The notes under the pieces were generated by a model. It was not told the origin of the DNA, ran no database searches, and worked only from the letters and a program-made list of their open reading frames with translations. A program made the position numbers and the translations under genes. From Erodium maritimum (lineage: Eukaryota > Streptophyta > Magnoliopsida > Geraniales > Geraniaceae), in the NCBI GenBank assembly GCA_963921825.1, contig OY997593.1, positions 65,518,039-65,582,038 on the forward strand: a stretch of 64,000 nt of DNA. The letters are read 5' to 3'. This document shows, in pieces, positions 52,680-64,000 of the stretch; within the stretch, counting starts at the first letter, position 1, and every line of letters starts with the position of its first letter.

Positions 52680-54325
52680 AGATGAAACAACAAATAATTT
52701 AATCCTTTTTTTTTAATATTATTTATTGGGGTTTTTAATTTTCTCATATGGTGGTGATTTGTTTTGTTTTTGTTTCTCTTTCTGTTTATATTGTGATCTA
52801 ACAAATTATAGGATAAAACATGGGTGATCTGTTTTTTAATTTCTCTCTCTCCATCTTAATAATTTTCTCTTCATATATATCACCATCTTTACTTAACTAC
52901 TCTCGTTTATGGTATTGGGTATTGTGGACCTCATTTAAAAGTTGGCTAAGATGTGCAGAAAGATGATCAAGATCAGTAAAAAAAAACTTCTTTTTTTAAG
53001 TTTAGGGTTCAGAGATGCTCTTAGTAGTGTGTCCATTGGTACATTTATAGTAGACAGATAATTTGTAATGTGAAACTTTGTATGAATTAATTTCTCCTTT
53101 TGAGGATAAAGTGAGCTTTGTATTTCTATATCTTTCTTGTTATATATATACATAGTTTTCTGGCAGCAGGAGGTGATTTCCTAGCTGAAGCACAGACATA
53201 TTTAGTCAAATGATCATGAATGGCTCTTGAATCTTGATGATGAAAAAGATGTAAAGAAGAAGAAGAAGAGCACAGGTACTGGCAATGTAGTATATTTCAG
53301 TCAGTCCCTCCACATGACAGTTAAATAGAGAAATAAAAAAAAGCTCTTACATGAAAGCTCACCTACTGTTTTTCTATATCCAAACACATACACTTGTGTT
53401 TTGTATATGAATGATCATTGCTTCATACTCACCATCTCTCCTCCTTTCTATTTTTTTCTTTGTTTTTAATTCATCACTTTGTGTTTTTGAAAGATTGAGA
53501 AAGATCTGACATTCACTTCTCTCTCCTTTGATTATTAGTACTGGTACTAGTGTTGGGACCCACAGACATTCTCCTTGGCAGATGTGCCCTGTGCCACTCA
53601 CTACCACTCATCAGTCACTCACAAACAACTCACACACAAATCACAAACCCTTATATGTATGTGTATATGTGTGTGTAGAGATGTAGTGAGATGAGATCTA
53701 CACCCTCCATTTTCTTTACTTATATTTGTTGGCAAGGCATATAAATGCTGGGTCTGGGTCTGGGTCTCAACCTCATATTGATTGAATGAGCTTATGGTCC
53801 AGAGGTAGAGTCCCTTAACATAGGTCACTTTCCTTTTGCCATATTTGGGAGTCTCTTTAATGCATCACCACTTGATTGTCTTTAAACCTGTTTTGCTTTC
53901 TGTATGGGAAATCAGCCAACAGTCTCTCTGTTTAATTCATGAGGCACCCACTTCATTAATGACGCCCTAAGTTTAGGATGAAAAGCAAAGAAATGTTTGA
54001 GTGTGGTGACCACGCACTCCTCATATGGGAATGAGATGATCCGACAAGGAAGGGCTGATTCAGAGGTGTTGATCATGACGGAACTGCAGTTTTTGTATGC
54101 TTCTTGTCTGCTTGGATCGCCCCATTCGGGTATGATGAATTCATTGCAAAGCAAATATAATCACCATTATCGGATCAACACTTCAGCCACTTCCTCACTC
54201 CAACACTTGATTTCTCATTATTTACTACCACTGTTACTTGTGAACTTGGCAATTCATTACCTCATATATAAAACAATATTCTTGCAATACAAGTCAATAA
54301 AACATTCATGTTATTAGATAGTTAT
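52680..54325. other. DOF 3' flank, no further gene recognised
   Basis: 3' UTR followed by AT-rich sequence with simple (tg/ta) tracts near 53655-53675. The minus-strand ORF 53912-54154 has no recognised domain. Confidence 0.45.
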
Positions 54326-54592
54326 GGGCATCCACAGTGCAATAGTTGGTTGTTGGCGGAGAGAATACAAAATTATTTTTTGTTGGCTTATAGCAAGTTC
54401 TCTCAGTCAGTATCCTATAATACTAGGTGGCTTATAGTCGGCTAAACACCCATTTTATTCAAATTTTTGTTCCCAACCGGCGGTGAGAAAAGGCGTGGAG
54501 CTACCAGCCAGCCCTCCCCGTCAGCTCCTCGTCGGTGATTGCTCTCCGTCAGCACCTCCCCGCCAGCTCCCCTCCTACGACTGTGGATGCCC
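54326..54592. mobile_element. MITE with gggcatccacag ends, 267 bp
   Basis: Inverted ends gggcatccacagt / actgtggatgccc. Flanking triplets are tat and taa, close to a Harbinger TWA duplication but not identical. The interior includes diverged ctccccgtcagctcc repeats. No ORF. Confidence 0.7.
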
Positions 54593-54704
54593 TAAGATTA
54601 GGGAATTGATAGTTTCATGGAAACTAATTTCAAAACTAAAAAGTAAAAACCACATCTTGAATAGTGAAATACTCAATCCGATTAAAGAAGTATGGTAGGT
54701 AACT

Positions 54705-57700
54705 GAATGAAGAGGGTCGAGGAGAGGGCGCGTGCCGTTGAGAGGACATGCTACCACTGCGGCCGACTTGGACACATCTCCGCCGTGTGTCCCGACCGAG
54801 TTGGAGGAGGACCAGTACATCGACCACAGCAGACCCAGCCCAGCCAGGTACCTTCGTTTCGCCCACGCCAGACTCAAGCTCCGAGAGCCCCACGACAGGC
54901 AGCGGGTGCGCCAGCACAAAGTCATCCGCAGAGGACTCCACAACAGACTACCCTTCCACCACACCCGAGAGGAGGACCTCAGGCTCAGCAGGGTCGGATG
55001 TATGCTATCACTGACTCCCCAGCTGAGGGGCGTCACTCCGGCCATGAGGCTACTCAGGGTACGTGCTTGCTTTACAATTCATGGGCGTCTTTCTTATTTG
55101 ATACTGGATCATAACACTCTTTCATCTCTTCTTCTTTCGCTGGTATGTTGGGAATGAGGGTAGAATCTTTGAGTAGACCTTTATGTCTTGATACCCCAGT
55201 TACGGGAGATGTAGTTTTGAGTACCGTATGTCGTGCATGTGAGATTAGAGTGGCTAATTGCCTTTTTATGGTGACTTGCTTGTGTTGGACATGACTGCTT
55301 TTGACGTGATCTTGGGGATGGACTGGATGACAAGGTACCAGGCGTCGATCGACTGCTATCGACGGCAGGTGACAGTAGTATCGGGCGACACGATCGTCAC
55401 TTGTGTCTTGGGCAGTAGGAGCGGAGTTCTCCTGTCAGCATTGACCGTGGGAGATGAGACGGAGACCGTGCAGAGTTGAGAGCTGTCGCGAGTGGTGTGT
55501 GAGTTCTTGGAGGTCTTTCCGGAGGACTTATCAGGATTATCGCCTGTGGGTGAGGTCGAGTTCAGGATCGACTTGATATCGGGGACGGCGCCGATATCCA
55601 CGGCCTCGTATCAGTTTGCACCAGCCGAGTTGATCGAGCTGAAGCGACAACTCGAGGAGCTTCGGGAGAAGGGATTTATCCGTCCATGCGCTTCACCGTG
55701 GGGAGCACCCGCCCTCTTCGTGAAGAAGAAGGGTGGAGCGTTGAGGATGTGCATCGATTACCGAAAGTTGAACCGGGTCATTGTGAAGAACCGTTACCCG
55801 ATGTCGAGGATCGATGACTTGTTCGATCAGCTGAGAGGAGCGAAGTGCTTCTCGAAGATTGATCTTCGATCCGGGTATTATTAGTTGAGGGATCGGGAGG
55901 AGGATGTGGCGAAGACCGCATTCAGGTTTCGGTATGGGCACTACGAGTTCCTGGTGATGCCGTTCGGGCTGACGAACGCGCCTACAACGTTCATGGATCT
56001 GATGAACGGGATCTTCCGACCCTACTTGGATCAGTTCGTCGTGGTATTCGTAGATGATATCATGATCTATTCGCCGAGTGAGGAGGCGCACGAGGAGCAT
56101 CTGCTTACAGTTTTGACATTGTTGCGCACTCACCAATTAAACGGCAATCTCGAGAAGTGCGAGTTTTGGCTCGCCGAGGTGAAGTTCCTCGAGCATGTTG
56201 TGTCCCGAGAAGGTATACTAGTCGACCCGGCGAAGATTGACGCGGTATCGAAGTGGGCACGGCCCAAGAGTGTCTTCGAGATCCGCAGCTTATTGGGTTT
56301 GGCCGGTTATTATCGATGGTTCGTCCAAGATTTCTCACGTCTGGCCGCACCGATGACGACCCTGACACGCAAGGGAGCCGATTTTGTGTGGACCGATGAG
56401 TGTGAGCACTCCTTTGCTGAGTTGAAGGCTCGTTTGACTACCGCGCCCGTGTTGATAGTGCCGGAGCGCGGGGTCGGTTATGATGTGTATTGTGATGCGT
56501 CCGGCGAGGGACTGAGATGTGTGTTGATGCAGTCCGGTAAGGTAGTTGCTTACGGCTCCAGACAGTTGAAGACACATGAGTGCAACTACCCTACCCATGA
56601 TCTAGAGTTGGCAGCAGTCGTCTTTGCGCTACAGAGCTGGCGACACTACTTGTATGGAGAACGATTCCGGGTGTTCTCGGATCACAAGAGTCTCAAGTAC
56701 ATCTTCTCCTAGCGTGACTTGAACATGCGCCAGAGGCGGTGGATGGAGCTGCTTGAGGAGTACGACTTCGAGCTACTCTACCACCCGGGCAAGGCGAACG
56801 TGGTCGCTGATGCCCTGAGTAGGAAGTCAGTCCACTGCCTGGCCGGTATATTAGTCCGAGAGTGGGACATGATGGAGGAGTTGAGCTCGTTCAGACTTGA
56901 GCTAGATGATATCACGGATGGCATGATCATGTGTTCGCTGGTGGCTCAGCCCACGCTAGTTTCTCGTGTGCTGGAGACATATGCCGAGGATGCCGAGACG
57001 GCAGAGATCCGGGAGAGACTTACCAGCGGTGTTGACAGTGAAGGCTGGGAGCAGGGTACTGATCAGGGGCTACGTTACCGAGGATGACTGTTTGTGCCGC
57101 GTGGTTCTAGAAAAGCTGTATTGAGAGAGTGTCATCACTCCCGTCTTACGGTGCACCCGGGTGGCACCAAGATGTATCGGGACATCAGACGGAAGTTCTG
57201 GTGGAGCGGGATGCGTAGAGCAGTTGCAGAGTTTATTTCAAGATGCTTACTTGTCAGCAAGTGAAGGCCGAGCATCAGCATCCCGCCGGTTTGCTACAAC
57301 CACTGTCGATCGCAGAGTGGAAGTGGGAGCACGTCACGATGGACTTCGTGTGTGGATTATCGAGGTCGCCGAGAGGGCACGACGCTGTTTGGGTAGTGGT
57401 CGACCGACTGACCAAGTCGGCGCACTTCTTAGCCATGAGGATGACTGACACGGTTGATACACTAAGCTGTTTGTACGTTCGAGAGATTATCCGACTTCAC
57501 GGGGTACCGGTATCTGTGGTGTCCGACAGAGATCCTCGATTCACCTCCAGATTCTGAGAGAGCTTGCAGAAAGCCTTGGGGACCGAGGTTCTACTTAGTA
57601 CAGCGTACCACCCGCAGACAGATGGTTAGTCAGAGCGCACGATTCAGATCTTAGAGGACATGTTACGGGCGTGCGTGTTAGACTTCCGAGGATCATGGGA

Positions 57701-58429
57701 GGATCACTTACCATTGGCCGAGTTCGCCTACAACAACAGCTACCAGGCCAGTATTGGGATGACACCGTTTGAGGCGTTGTATGGCAGGCCGTGCAGATCG
57801 CCCGTGTGTTGGGAAAAGGTAGGAGACATGAGTTTACTTGGTCCGGATCTTGTCCGGGAGACGACCGAGAAGGTCGCATTGATTCGGGAGCGGTTGAAGA
57901 CCGCGCAGAGCCGACAGAAGAGTTATGCTGATAGACGGCGTCGACCTCTTGAGTTCGTTGTTGGAGATCATGTGTTCTTGAAGGTGAGCCCGAAGAAGGG
58001 GCTAATGCGTTTCAACCGCGGCGGAGAAAATCTGTTCACGCGGTTTATCGGACCTTTTGAGGTTTTGGGTGGAATTGGAGCCGTTTCTTACCACCGTAAC
58101 TTGGGAACGTGCACAACGTCTTCCACGTTTCCCAACTGCAGAAGTACACTGCGGACCCCTCCCACGTTATTGAGTGGACGGACATCGAGGTAGCTGAGGA
58201 TGTCTCGTATGAGGAGCAGCCAGTCAGGATTCTGGATATGCGAGAGCAGGTCTTGCGTGGCAAGACTATCCCACTGGTACAAGTGTAGTGGCGGCACCAC
58301 GGAGCTGAGTCGACCTGGGAGCGCGAGGATGAGGTTCGCGCGAAGTACCTCAACCTATTCGACCCTTGAGGTACATCCGCTTTAAATTTCGAGGACAAAA
58401 TTCTTTTAAGGGGGGGGGGGGGGGTAGAT
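54705..58429 (+). pseudogene. Ty3/gypsy gag-pol, Tekay/Del (chromovirus)-like, 5'-truncated and broken
   Basis: Order gag-protease-RT-RNase H-integrase-chromodomain-like end, as in Ty3/gypsy. Visible landmarks: zinc knuckle CYHCGRLGHISAVCP (54748-54792); protease FLFDTGS near 55100; RT with [19 protein letters not shown] and FVDDIM (about 56048); RNase [12 protein letters not shown] (about 56480); integrase HHCC block (57130-57245) and DDE region (MDFVCG, SDRDPRF, SERTIQ; 57330-57650); and a terminal ESTWEREDEVRAKYLNLF block resembling the chromodomain end. Stops interrupt it at 55477, 55882, 56710, 57085, 57555, 57627 and 58286, with a frame change near 57250. Most of gag and the whole 5' LTR are missing left of 54705. 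A G-rich polypurine tract (58408-58428) precedes the 3' LTR. Inactive. Confidence 0.93.
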
Positions 58430-61107
58430 TGTAAGAACAGCTTCTGGTTGATCCTGATCGAACCAGCGAATTCTGGCAAAAGTTGACTTTTTACCGGAAA
58501 AGTCAACTGATGACTCCATGAGTCATTCGGGACCTTTCCGGGGCCCAAAAAGCTTAGCCGTCATTACGGTTAGCTTAATTGGGCCGTTTCCTTTCAAATG
58601 GCTGTTTTTGTGAAAAAGTCAACTCGGGGTCTTTTCGGTCAAACCTTAGGTATTAATGAAATTAATTAAGAAATTGCTGAGATATTTGAATAAGAGGTGG
58701 TCCCCGCAGGGACATGTGTCCATGGTGGCTTGGAGGAGAAGAAATGGGCCTTTAATGACCCATTTGCCCTCACTTGAGCCAAAGGGGAAGAGTTGGACCT
58801 AAGGGGCACTATGGACTTTACTAAAATTAGGTTTTAAAGCAAATTGGGAGCACAATTCAGCCATTACATTGTATTGGCCTAATTTTAGAGAGAGAAGGGA
58901 GGAAAGAAGAAACTATGGAAACTTGAAGAAGAAGAAGAAAGGAAGAACGGAGCAAGCTTTGGTCAAGTTCTCCATCAAACCCCCTCAAAACCCCCAAAAT
59001 CCTCTTCATCAAGGTAAGTAAAGTCTAACTTTCCATTTTCAATCCATTTCAAGTTATGAGTTTCCATAGAAATGCACGAACTAGTTAGGTTTTTGAGTAT
59101 TTGTTGTTAGATGATTGTTTAAGGGAAGAAGGAGATTGATTTATGTAGAAATCAATTGATTTTGGTTGTTTTTGGGTTGGAAATCTCTTGTGTAATTGTT
59201 GTTTTGTTGAATCCCACTAAGGGTAGGGAGGTATTGGAGTTTTGGTTTGGTTTTGGAGGTTTTGAGTTGTTAAAAATGGAGTTTTGGGTGTTGATTTTAT
59301 GAAAAGGAGGTTGGAGGAAGAAGAAGGACGAAACAGGTCTGGACCGTCACGGATCCGTGATGGGCACCGTGACGGGAGACATCACGGCTCCTTGAGGGAG
59401 ACCGTGACGGCACACGTCACGGGTCCGCGACGTCATCCATGACGGGGAGCCTCACGACTCCGTGACCTGAACCGTGGCAGACCAGTTTTAGCCCTTTTGA
59501 GTCCTTTTTGGATGTTTTTCGTTTAATTCGAAAGGTTATCTTGAACCGAATTTTTTGGGGTCTTAATTTGGGTGTTTTCCTCTTAAACCGCTCTTGGTTA
59601 GCCTTTAATTCAAGTGTTATTTGTGATCCTAGACTTTATTCTCGAGCTCGGAGGAGGAGACTCCTCGCCGGTTGTGTGACTTAACTTATCGGAACGCACT
59701 TGAGGTAGGGAAGAGTAGTAAATTTCCGCTTTTAATTAAGGAATGCTAATATTATGTATATAGGATGATAATAACCGGAAGAGTTTTAGTTTGCATATAT
59801 GATGTGATTCACTAGAATAACCGCTTTCAATTATGGGAATTGTCGTGCTGTAGAATGGCCATGTCGAGTCTTATGATTGATTGTTGTTGTTTTTGATTGT
59901 GGTTAATAGTCCTTACTTTTCGATGTATAACATGTTCTTTGGTTAGTCTAAGAATCATATTAAAATATATGAATTATGATGATTGAGATATGAATGGTTG
60001 TTCCGTGATATGATTGGTTGAGTGAATGTGATATGATTGTACCTTGTGATGTGATCGGGTGAGTGATAGACCAATGGGATGCGTTTGGTAAGTTGTATCG
60101 GTAATCTTGGTCGATAAGATGAGTTCGGTATAATGTGTTTTGTTTGGTATTGTGTGTTATTGTTGTTCACTTGCCCCGAGGGTGTTTTCCAGGAAGGTAT
60201 CCGACCGAGGGGTGTCCCGGTCCGATATATTTATTATGTTGTTTCACCCCGATGCTACGTGTTCCGGAAAGACACCTAGGCCGATGGGTATTCCGGTATG
60301 GTGTATTGTTGTCTCATCCCGATCTTACGTGTTCCAGGAAGACTTGATTCACCCCGATGCTACGTGTTCCGAGAAGACACCTAGGCCGATGGGTATTCCG
60401 GTATGGTGTATTGTTGTCTCACCCTAATGCTACGTGTTCAGGGAAGACTTGTTTCACCTCGATGCTGTGTGTTCCGGGAAGACATCTAGACCGAGTGGTA
60501 TTCCGATATGATGTATGTTGTTTCACCCCGATGATCGGTGTTCTGGGAAGATATCTAGACCGATGTGTGTTCCGGTATGATATGTTGAGCTTGAGTGCGG
60601 AGCGGAGTCTCGCAGTTTAATTGTATTATATTTCGGTATCCGTGTGTTTCTTTAGTGGGATTCTATTGGTGATTAAGTTGTGTCCCTGTTGATCTCTCTT
60701 TGTGTTGTCATTTTATTAATTGTTGTTTATCGAGAAGTTTGGTGACTGAACGAGAGTCCTTTTCCCCTTTACTACTTTTTCCTACTGAGCGTAAGCTCAC
60801 CCCTTTTGTTTGACTGTTTTTTTTACAGGTTTCGTTGATGAGTAGGCTTAGAGGACGTCTCAGGGCTCGGGAGCTCATTGAGGGTCTGGGTTGTTTTATG
60901 TATTAGAGACGTACCTCTTATTTCCGTACTAAACTATGTTTTCGCTTGTTTGGATTTGAGCGTTTGACTCATGTTATTTCGGCATTGTTCACTTTTGCAC
61001 TAAAACTATGAGGTTTATTTCATTTAAATTTCCTTTTATCTTTATTGTTTAATTACTTTTTGAGTTCACGTCTCGAGTACGGTCAAAACTGGATTTGAGG
61101 CGTGACA
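58430..61107 (+). mobile_element. 3' LTR of the Tekay-like element, 2678 bp
   Basis: Begins tgtaagaacagc directly after the polypurine tract and ends ggatttgaggcgtgaca. Its first ~250 bp align well with solo LTR B and with the inverted fragment downstream. Contains a cgtgacgg/ccgtcacgg array (59335-59480) and ~110-bp tandem repeats (60241-60570). The unusual length supports a Tekay/Del assignment. Confidence 0.88.
60241..60570 (+). repeat. Tandem repeats inside the 3' LTR
   Basis: About three copies, ~110 bp apart, of a unit with cccgatgctacgtgttccgg, gacacctaggccgatgggta and ttccggtatggtgtattgtt. Related units occur in LTR B. Confidence 0.8.
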
Positions 61108-62532
61108 AACTATCCCTCATTTCACTCGTTGCTCACATCCTACATGCAATTCTAACAATTATATCGAGTATTCGCAACCTATATGCATACTAGTAACTTT
61201 CCGCAATTATACCGGTATTCGCTATTTTCCCTACCTCGATCGCTATCCAAACGCTTAGTCACTTCGAGACGCCTAGTAACCTCTTCCGCCGGCTCGGGTC
61301 CAACGTCTAAGATGACAAATTAGCACTAGAATTAATAATCGTTCAAGATTGGTTTAAAGAGGATCAACCCCCAAATTAACCCCCACTAGGCTAGGTTATA
61401 GATTTACTTCTTAATTACCCGAAAATGACTGAAATGGTCCAAAAGGCCCAATTCTGACCCATCACGGTTAGGGTCACGGAGCCTTGACGGGCTCCATCAC
61501 GGTACGGGTCACGGAACCGTGATGCTCACCGTCACGGGTGAGGTCACGGAGCCGTGAGGTGTGCCGTCACGGTCTCCGTCATGGAGCCGTGACGCACTCT
61601 GTCACGGTACCCGTCATGGATCCGTGACGGGTCTGACAGTTCCTTCTTTCTTCTTCCTCCAGCTTCTTCTCCACGAAAACAACACCTCAAAACTCCATTT
61701 TTATCCCCCAAAAACCTCCAAAACAGTCCCATAAACGTCAATACTTCAATACCCATGATGAGTCTTCATCAAAACACCAAAAATCCAATTGATTTCTATC
61801 AAAAACACCCTCTTAACTTCAAAAATCAATCATCTAGGCATCCAACTCAAAATCCATTGAAACCCAACTATGCTCATGCCTTTTCTCCTAAACCCATAAT
61901 CTAAACTTCAATGAAAATGAAAATGAGTTGAAGATTCACCTTAGAAATGGAGAATAGAAGAGGAAGATGGTGATTTTGAGGGGATTTGAAAAGAAATCAA
62001 GGCCAAAACTCTTCCTTTTCCTTTCTTCTTCTTCAAGTCTTCAATGAATTTTCTCTCTCTCTCCATACTCTCTAAATTTTGGCCAACAACAAAAAGTGGC
62101 TGAAATATTTGCCAAATGTTGCCTTAAACCTAGATGAGAATTACCCCTTTTGCCCTTCTTATTCCCCTCCTTCTCAAGTTGTCAAAATGAGAGTAAATGG
62201 ATCTTTCTAGACCCATTTCTTATCCTCCAAACCACCATGGACAAGTGTCCATGTGGGGTCAACTTTCAACCTTAAGAAAATCCCGCATATTAAATTAATT
62301 CCTTAAGACCCTTGATTTGACCGAATTTGACCCCGAGTTGACTTTTTCAAAAAAAAACTGTCGTTTGAAAGGAAACAACCCAACTAAGCTAACCGTGACG
62401 ACGGCTAAGCTTTTTGGGTCCCGGAAAGGTCCTGAATGACTCCCGGAGTCATCGGTTGACTTTTCCATCGGAAAGTCAACTTTCGCCAAAAACTACCAGT
62501 TCGACCGGGATCGACCGGGGGCGCTTCTTACA
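61108..62532 (-). mobile_element. Inverted partial LTR of the same gypsy type, 1425 bp
   Basis: On the minus strand it begins at 62532 with TGTAAGAAGCGCC and continues with the family's cctttccgggacccaaaaag-type block, then stops abruptly at 61108 where the plus-strand 3' LTR ends. It carries its own ccgtcacgg / tccgtgacgg array (61450-61640). The rest of this LTR is missing, presumably lost together with the 5' part of the element inserted into it. Confidence 0.85.
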
Positions 62533-64000
62533 ATGAATGTCGGAAAGTGAGTTGTCCAACAATCTCCCACATTGAATGGATATTAGCAGTTTGTTCCTCA
62601 AGCTTATGTGATGATACACAGTTCACTGGTTTGAGTACAATGAAAGAAAGTTACTGCATTGGGTGGAATAGCTTGAGGGATTGAACTTTTCTATTGGCAA
62701 CCTATCATACTTACTAGAAAATCAGTAGAATTTAATGTCTTTGAATTGTAAGCTATGAGTGTAAGCATAAAAAAGAGACAACACACAGTAACCTTCTAAA
62801 TCAGTGTTAGGTATATGTATGTGTTCATTATGAATGCATGCAAATGTCCGACCTGACTGATATTTATAGAAGCGGTCCTACTTCGCATTCACTAAAGGTG
62901 ATTCGATCAAGAGTATCCCACAAATACCTCAATGTGTCCGAAGCATACATAGTATAGACATCATTAAAAGTTTTTCAACTTATCTTAACGCGGTGGATGG
63001 TGCACTGACTTATCAGAGGAATGAGAAAGAGTCGAGCACTTTCTAGTGCCTCGAAGTTTTCCAACACTTCGTGTTCCATTTTGAACCTAGATCTTGAAAT
63101 CTCCAGTCAACTAGGTTGGGTATCCGCGAAAGGAAATCTTTTGTTTGAGTTACGACCTTATTAAGCCCTTTCCCATCGATAAGGTTTCAACTTTCTGTCT
63201 AGGTAAACCTTTTAATGGATTCGAGATATTATATTTTGACTTAACATAGTCTAGTGTGATAATTCCACTATAAAGTAGTTTTCTTATGGTGTTATGTCGA
63301 CGATGCATGTGTCGAGACTTATACATGAGACTTTGTGCCCTTTCAATAGCAGATTTACTATTGCAATGTATGTGTAATGGATGCGATGGCTTATCACATC
63401 CAAGTATATCTTCCAAGAAGTTTCAAAACCATTATGCTTCTTCTCCCGCCTTGTCTAAAGAAGTGAATTCAGACTCCAAGTCTGTTTGGAAGATTTTCAT
63501 GATATTACTCCAACTCCCATTAGGAAAACATATCCTCTATTAGATTTGGATTTATTGGAGTCATATATCCAAATGGCAACATAATATCCTTCTATGACAG
63601 ATGGATAATTTCCGTAATACAATTTTAGATGTTTAGTGTAATGTAGGTATCCCAATACTCCAATGATGGCTTTCCAGTAATGTTTTCTAGGATGACTCGT
63701 ATACCTACTTAGCTTGCTGACTGCGTAAGTTATGTCTGACCTAGTATAGTTCATGATATACATAAGATTGCCTAGAATACGAGAATACTAAAGTTTGCAT
63801 ACACTTTCACCTGTATTTTTCGTCAATGTTTAAGTTAGATCAATTGGTCTTTTCGCACGCGTTATGTTATATTTCTTGAATTTATCAAGAACTTTCTCAA
63901 TATAATGTGATTGAGATAACGCATAATCATGTGATGTTTTAGAGATCTGTTCTCCCAAAATGACTCCTAAATCTTTCATACCTAATTTAGAAGAGAACAT
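62533..64000 (-). pseudogene. Ty1/copia element, 3' part: end of pol and start of 3' LTR
   Basis: Minus strand, entering from the window edge. Between 64000 and 63497 are RT-C-terminal/RNase H motifs: MKDLGVILGEQIS, SQSHYIEKVLDKF, LMYIMNYTRSDITYAVSKLS and LGYLHYTKHLKLYYG; at 63416-63150 follow CNSKSAIERAQ, KSRHMHRRHNTIRKLL and DYVKSKYNISNPL, typical of copia RNase H. A stop and frame changes show decay. A noncoding stretch follows to about 62571, where a purine-rich tract gtgggagat precedes TGTTGGACAACTC (62561 downward), the start of the 3' LTR. After 29 bp that LTR is cut by the inverted gypsy LTR at 62532. Confidence 0.85.

Noticed and set aside
60241-60570. Regularly spaced repeats resembling a CRISPR array
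   Set aside because: Units are long, adjacent and diverged, lie inside a plant LTR and recur in another LTR; this is an LTR tandem repeat.

Overview
This is nuclear DNA of an angiosperm, most likely a eudicot. The genes have short exons with GT-AG introns and encode plant-specific families (NIN-like protein, Dof factor, plastid beta-amylase, kinesin-light-chain-related TPR protein). The spaces between them hold long-LTR Ty3/gypsy elements of Tekay/Del type, Ty1/copia remnants and many MITEs. I cannot name the species. A run of 200 N at 13547-13746 is an assembly gap.

Genes. (1) 256-2369 (+): a 70-aa Kish/TMEM167 Golgi protein split over four short coding exons, assembled here from its splice sites. 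(2) 9219-13441 (+): a 953-aa NLP6/NLP7-type nitrate-responsive RWP-RK/PB1 factor in five exons. (3) 13747-16264 (-): a KLCR/CMU-type TPR protein, convergent with the NLP gene; its C-terminus lies in the gap. (4) 18160-21434 (-): a 549-aa plastid-type beta-amylase in four exons that keeps both catalytic glutamates but has an altered flexible loop. (5) 37955-40974 (-): a 753-aa WDR44-like WD40 protein in six exons. (6) 51347-52679 (+): a 296-aa DOF4.6-type zinc-finger factor in two exons.

Transposon layers. Introns of genes 1, 2, 4 and 5 carry MITEs; in three cases 9-bp direct repeats suggest the Mutator superfamily. The 3.9-5.5 kb region is a decayed Harbinger-type Myb-like ORF. From 22.0 to 30.7 kb there is a stack: an importin-beta gene fragment fused to a copia LTR/PBS/gag start and split by a Harbinger MITE; then a poly(A)-tailed retroposon with ~15-bp target duplications; inside it a solo LTR (TSD ccacc); inside that a second, inverted solo LTR (TSD ctata). 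A hAT element with an 8-bp TSD lies at 34.4-35.8 kb in one copy of a duplicated segment. Three copies of one retroposon-like family lie near 31, 36 and 49-50 kb. A third solo LTR (TSD cccgt) occupies 42.1-44.9 kb.

The right end (54.7-64.0 kb) is a nest: a 5'-truncated Tekay-like gag-pol pseudogene with an intact 2.68-kb 3' LTR abuts an inverted partial LTR of the same type, which itself sits in the 3' LTR of a minus-strand copia element running off the window.

I found no operon, defence island, CRISPR array or clearly new multi-gene system. The most informative parts are the dated nesting of mobile elements, the captured importin fragment, the long perfect hairpin in the Kish intron and the unusual beta-amylase loop.
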